Source of the DNA: Isoetes taiwanensis
Taxonomy: Eukaryota > Streptophyta > Lycopodiopsida > Isoetales > Isoetaceae
Direction of reading: 5' to 3'
Assembly (NCBI GenBank): GCA_021234155.1
Contig: JAJEKV010000097.1
Location: forward strand, 434,001 to 498,000
Length of the DNA: 64,000 nt
In this document: piece by piece, positions 12,020 to 64,000 of the stretch
Position numbering within the stretch: position 1 is the stretch's first letter
How the letters are laid out: every line of letters starts with the position of its first letter
Made by a program: the position numbers and the translations under genes
The notes under the pieces: generated by a model
Database searches by the model: none
Seen by the model: the letters and a program-made list of their open reading frames with translations, nothing else
What the model was told of the DNA's origin: nothing

Positions 12020-13681
12020 GATCTTTACAGAAATAATAAGCTTATGTCTTGGACTTCCTTGAGAAATGTTATTCATGGTACTTCTACTGACAAAAAGATT
12101 TATTTGCATCTCAAATCTATTCTTCCAACTATCTGGTCTATTTCTTACGTTCCTAAACCTACTATTTGGAATCTGAATGGAAAATGCAGCTATAAGGTCA
12201 GTAAAGTTTACTCTATGATTAGCAAATCTGAAAATTCTCTTAAAGCTATCCCCAAATGGTCTATTTCTGAAGAGGAGTGTAAGACTTTTTTTCAAAATGT
12301 CTGGAGCTCCTACTGCCTATCAAAAGTTAGCTTCTTTATATGGCTAATTGCTCATAAAAGTATCCCTAATCTTCTCTCTATCTCGAGAAGATTCAATAAT
12401 ATTTCTTCTTTATGTTTCTCTGGTTGTTTACAGGAGGAAAATATTGAGCACATTTTTTTCTGCCCTAAGTTGGCTCCTTTCTGATCTTGGTTTAATAACA
12501 AATTTCGAATGCTTTTTCATGATAGTTTAGATGTTGGAAATTTACTGTCCTGTATTCAAAACAAGTGCACTTTTGCTAACTCTATTATGTTTATTGCGCT
12601 GTGGAATATATGGAAAGCTAGAAACAGAATTGTCTATGGTAATAATTTTTTTTCTATTTTTTGGATTAAAATGCACTTCCAGTTTGACATTGAAGCCACT
12701 GCCACTGCACATAAGAGATATTATACTGACAAATATGATAGGAAGTGGAACTCAATTGGAGTATTTAAAGGTTCATCTGATTTATTTGTCTCCAATTTAA
12801 GGGTCATTGATTCTAATACTCCTTTTGTTGATCATAGTAGCTTATTTCAAGTAATGTAAAGGAGTTGAGGATGGAAGTTCAAATTTGAGCTTTGAAGATA
12901 AGAAAGAGTAACCTAATGGAAAGACTTTATGTACATACTGAGACATTGGACAAGGAAACAGTTTGGGTCAGACTATTTTGCAAGGAAGTGCTGCAGGTGC
13001 AGTGCATGTTTGATTCTCTCTTCGTGTATCACTGCTACATGTCATACATGCAGTTCACCAGATACAAAACAATGTACTATACCCAAGATTGTTGGCAGAC
13101 ATATGGTTCTATTCTTCTTATCCTTGGCAATATAGACTTTAGTGAAGCTGAAAGATACACTGCTGATCACTACATCTTTGGTTCTGCTGACCCCTTCCAC
13201 TCCTTTTATAATGCCAAATTTGTTTTTGTCTCTTGTTAAGCTCTATGACATGTTCCCTGATTTCCCTTTCCTAAAGCCTACCAAGTCAGCCTATAATTGC
13301 TCAAATTTTAAATCTTCATCTAGTAATGGTTTTTGGTTGGTTAAGTTTCCTTTCCGGTATTGGACATCTTTGACCATAGTGCTCTGATTCTCTTGGTCAT
13401 CTACTGGAAGGATTCCCAAAGATACAAAATTTTGTTTAAGAATGGTGGAAGCACTGAAGTTTGGAGGATCGACTGCTATACAAGATTCCTATTCGAACAT
13501 TCCTGAATTACCCTCCTGGTCAACACTATAGTGAAATCATACCTCTGTACTTCTAATTTCCTATTAAAAGGGGCCACATGAATATTATGCTTCATAGTTT
13601 AACCATTCTTTGCTATTTTTTGGCAGAATAATGTACAGCTTTTCTTGATTAATGTAAAAATCAACTCTTACTTTCAAAAAA
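12020..13681 (+). mobile_element. LINE (L1-like) 3' end with poly(A)
   Basis: The reading frame 12044-12859 encodes the C-terminal region of a plant L1-type ORF2. It contains a zf-RVT-like segment (KVSFFIWLIAHKSIPNL) followed by GCLQEENIEHIFFCPK, then MFIALWNIWKARNRIVYG. A TGA at 12482-12484 interrupts it in frame; the frame continues on both sides, so the break is a single nonsense change. A 3' untranslated region of about 800 bases follows, ending in AATCAACTCTTACTTTC and an A7 run (13675-13681). The copy is 5'-truncated and inactive. It belongs to a different family from the LINEs inside ATM, because it has an ordinary poly(A) tail. Confidence 0.8.
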
Positions 13682-13939
13682 AGGGGGGGTTGTAGATTTT
13701 ATGGAGTGTCAAGCCTGAAGGTTTTATGGTTCACTCTCTGAGAACCACCCCTTTGGAATTGTCTCCATCTCGAAAAGTTGGTATATTTGTTTGATACATA
13801 GTCGTAATATCCTAGAAAAAAAGACAAATTCTAAACCCAAAACCCAAATTGCGATGTAATCACAAAATTTATGGCATGATATCATGTTTGATAGCACTGT
13901 ATGCTCCATCTATGAGTTTATCATTCATGACACGATAAA

Positions 13940-14000
13940 TCCTCAAACCCTAAACCCATAAATCCCTAACCCTTTAACTTGTTGACCCTTAACCCTAAAT
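13940..14000 (+). repeat. Degenerate telomere-like repeats
   Basis: Several CCCTAAA-type units occur in a row (AAACCCTAAACCC, then TCCCTAACCC and CTTAACCCTAAA), matching the plant telomere repeat with interruptions. This is a short interstitial array or chance telo-box cluster, far too degenerate to be a telomere. Confidence 0.6.
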
Positions 14001-14436
14001 GTGTCATTTATTAAACATACTTGACATGCATATGTTTAATTATTTAATATTGCAAGGTGGTGCGCCCAACGATGCTTGGCATTACTCGAGTGCGTGATGG
14101 TAGCTGTAATGGATTCTGTAGGTGTAACGGATTCTATGGTCATGACTAGCTTCTACCAAAGGATATTCACATCGTGTATGGCATTTTTTCACCAATAAAA
14201 AATTCCTACAAGCAACCTAAACTATGAAATCCAGAAACTTCCACCCTAAATTTAGTGCCAAAAATCCTACTTGTGTACTGCTTTGCAACTTGGGAAAACC
14301 AGTGAAAGGTAACAGCTTATAGCAGTAAAAGGAAAAAATGTAGATCATTCACAATCTACAAACGGCATGAGAAACCAGATCATATTGAATTTAGCTCTCA
14401 ACTGGTGTTGCTTAAGAGGTGATTGAATATAAATAA

Positions 14437-14690
14437 CAATTGGAAAGCCCAAAGAGGCATCTAGAATGTGTTTTCTATGCAATGGCATTTTACATAACAA
14501 GTATTCACATATGATGTTGCCCAAATATGTACAGGAGCTCACGTACCAATGGTACCAAAATTCAATTGGAAAGCCTAAAGATAGGCATCTAGGATGTGTT
14601 TTCTATGCAATGGCATTTTACATGCAGGCATTCAAATGCTGCTGCCCAAATGTACAGGAGCTCACGTACCAATGTACCAAAATTTCCTAT
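14437..14690. repeat. 127-base tandem duplication downstream of ATM stop
   Basis: Two units (about 14437-14562 and 14563-14690) share GTGTTTTCTATGCAATGGCA and CAGGAGCTCACGTACCAATG with small indels. They lie 385-640 bases beyond the ATM stop codon in transcript direction, so they may be in the 3' untranslated region or just past the poly(A) site. Confidence 0.8.
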
Positions 14691-15074
14691 TAAATCCGCA
14701 ACCACTGCATGTATGCCATCAACTGAGCATGTTCTGTAGGAGAACTGCAAAACAGTTACGGAGTAAAAAAACCATTTCTGTAACAATACAAAGGAAACTG
14801 CTGTATACTCATGGTAAAATTCTTATCTTAAATTTAAACATTACCACTGCTTTTAAACATCCCTGTTACTCCAACAGCTTAATCAGCACACAGGTGCCCA
14901 AACCAAGAGAAATACGTAAGAAATATTCTGTTGTTCTGCATCCCACGGACCTTGTATCCATGGAAACAAAGCTTATTTCACAAAGGCAAAGTCACTTGCC
15001 AGAAGAAATTCCTTGTGTCTTAGGAGAGAGTATTTAGTGGAAACCGGGCAAAAACTCCATGGTGGTCTATCCAC

Positions 15075-63490
<48,416 letters not shown>

Positions 63491-64000
63491 CTGTATAATC
63501 AGAAGTATAAAAAGCAACAATTGCAGCCAAAACAAACATATATCAAGCATAGTATCCAACATATATGTTTTAGTATAGAGCAAAAAACAAATGGCAAAGA
63601 TTACATGACATCTCCCAAACGGGCTGACAATGATGTCTCAATCTTATCCATCAATCCCGACAGTCCAGATTTAATGTGCATACATGGGATCTACACAAGC
63701 TTCCATGTGTTCTCATTAAGAAAGATATGCCACCAGTTCTGACTGCTGGGCACCAAAGCCACATGACAATAAGGTTGAACCCCCACCTCAAAATTAAGAG
63801 CTATCAACTCCATTTCCAAGATATTCATCACTGTTGACGAAATACTTCTATTTAGAACTTCCGGATGGCATCCCCCTCAACAGCGAGATTCAAACGAGAG
63901 AGGCAGATCGCTGATCCATTATACGATCACTCGTAACGATGGTCCGAACCCCTCTAACGAAGAATTTATTATGAATCCATAGGACCTCTGTAATTATTCT
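63491..64000. other. Upstream ATM intron or unplaced exon
   Basis: A - strand stretch near 63605-63680 (SGLSGLMDKIETSLSARLG) looks protein-like but its splice sites do not fit the next exon. Bases 63850-64000 differ in texture from the rest, and I cannot assign them. Confidence 0.4.

Noticed and set aside
13940-14000. Telomere or chromosome fusion point
   Set aside because: Only a few degenerate CCCTAAA units occur over 60 bases, with no orientation switch.
63600-63745. Possible further ATM exon (SGLSGLMDKIETSLSARLG)
   Set aside because: It looks protein-like, but it has no proper GT or GC donor giving the one-base phase needed by the exon at 63369-63490. Left unassigned.
63850-64000. Organelle-like or foreign sequence at the right edge
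   Set aside because: Composition seems different, but I could not match it to any plastid or mitochondrial gene by eye and it is cut by the window edge.

Overview
This is nuclear DNA of a land plant. The evidence is: spliced genes, one encoding a plant-type ATM kinase; Ty1/Copia elements whose primer-binding sites (TGGTATCAGAGC) match initiator tRNA-Met; several LINE families; and no rRNA, operon or plasmid genes. Very large, transposon-filled introns suggest a lineage with a big genome (for example a fern, lycophyte or other non-angiosperm), but the species cannot be named from the sequence.

Layout. Bases 1-3400 are repeat debris: a decayed GC-rich LINE, then anonymous GC-rich DNA. A cluster of a 12-base AT-rich motif (3417-3705) precedes a complete nine-exon gene on the + strand, a REXO4-like RNA exonuclease (3847-5618). 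From 5.6 to 14.9 kb there is intergenic DNA holding foldback hairpins, a tRNA-derived SINE-like sequence, a three-unit tandem array of foldback modules and a LINE 3' end.

From 15.07 kb to the right edge the window is one gene on the - strand: the C-terminal ~1,110 codons (FAT, PI3K-like kinase and FATC) of ATM. I could place 31 exons that join in frame without a stop. The 5' part of the gene lies beyond the right edge. Four introns carry most of the DNA. One holds Copia-A (16383-32181), itself carrying Copia-B and a 5.2-kb tandem duplication. Another holds Copia-C (36136-49669), containing two LINE insertions, the larger of which contains Copia-D (42765-47930): three levels of nesting, with target-site duplications that I can read for Copia-A, B, C and D. 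A third holds a second LINE family interrupted by a Gypsy RNase H fragment, and a Copia LTR. The remaining introns near the right edge hold at least five short copies of the first LINE family.

The most unusual material is this LINE family. It has a C-terminal tail with PCNA-binding-like motifs, a 3' end with two alternative hairpins, and a (TTTC)n or (TTCC)n tail instead of poly(A). Other points are a TATA box enclosed by a hairpin stem in three Copia families, GC-AG introns in both host genes, and an organelle-like fragment inside a Copia integrase. Many 1-base indels in the repeats may be sequencing errors, so the number of broken reading frames is uncertain.
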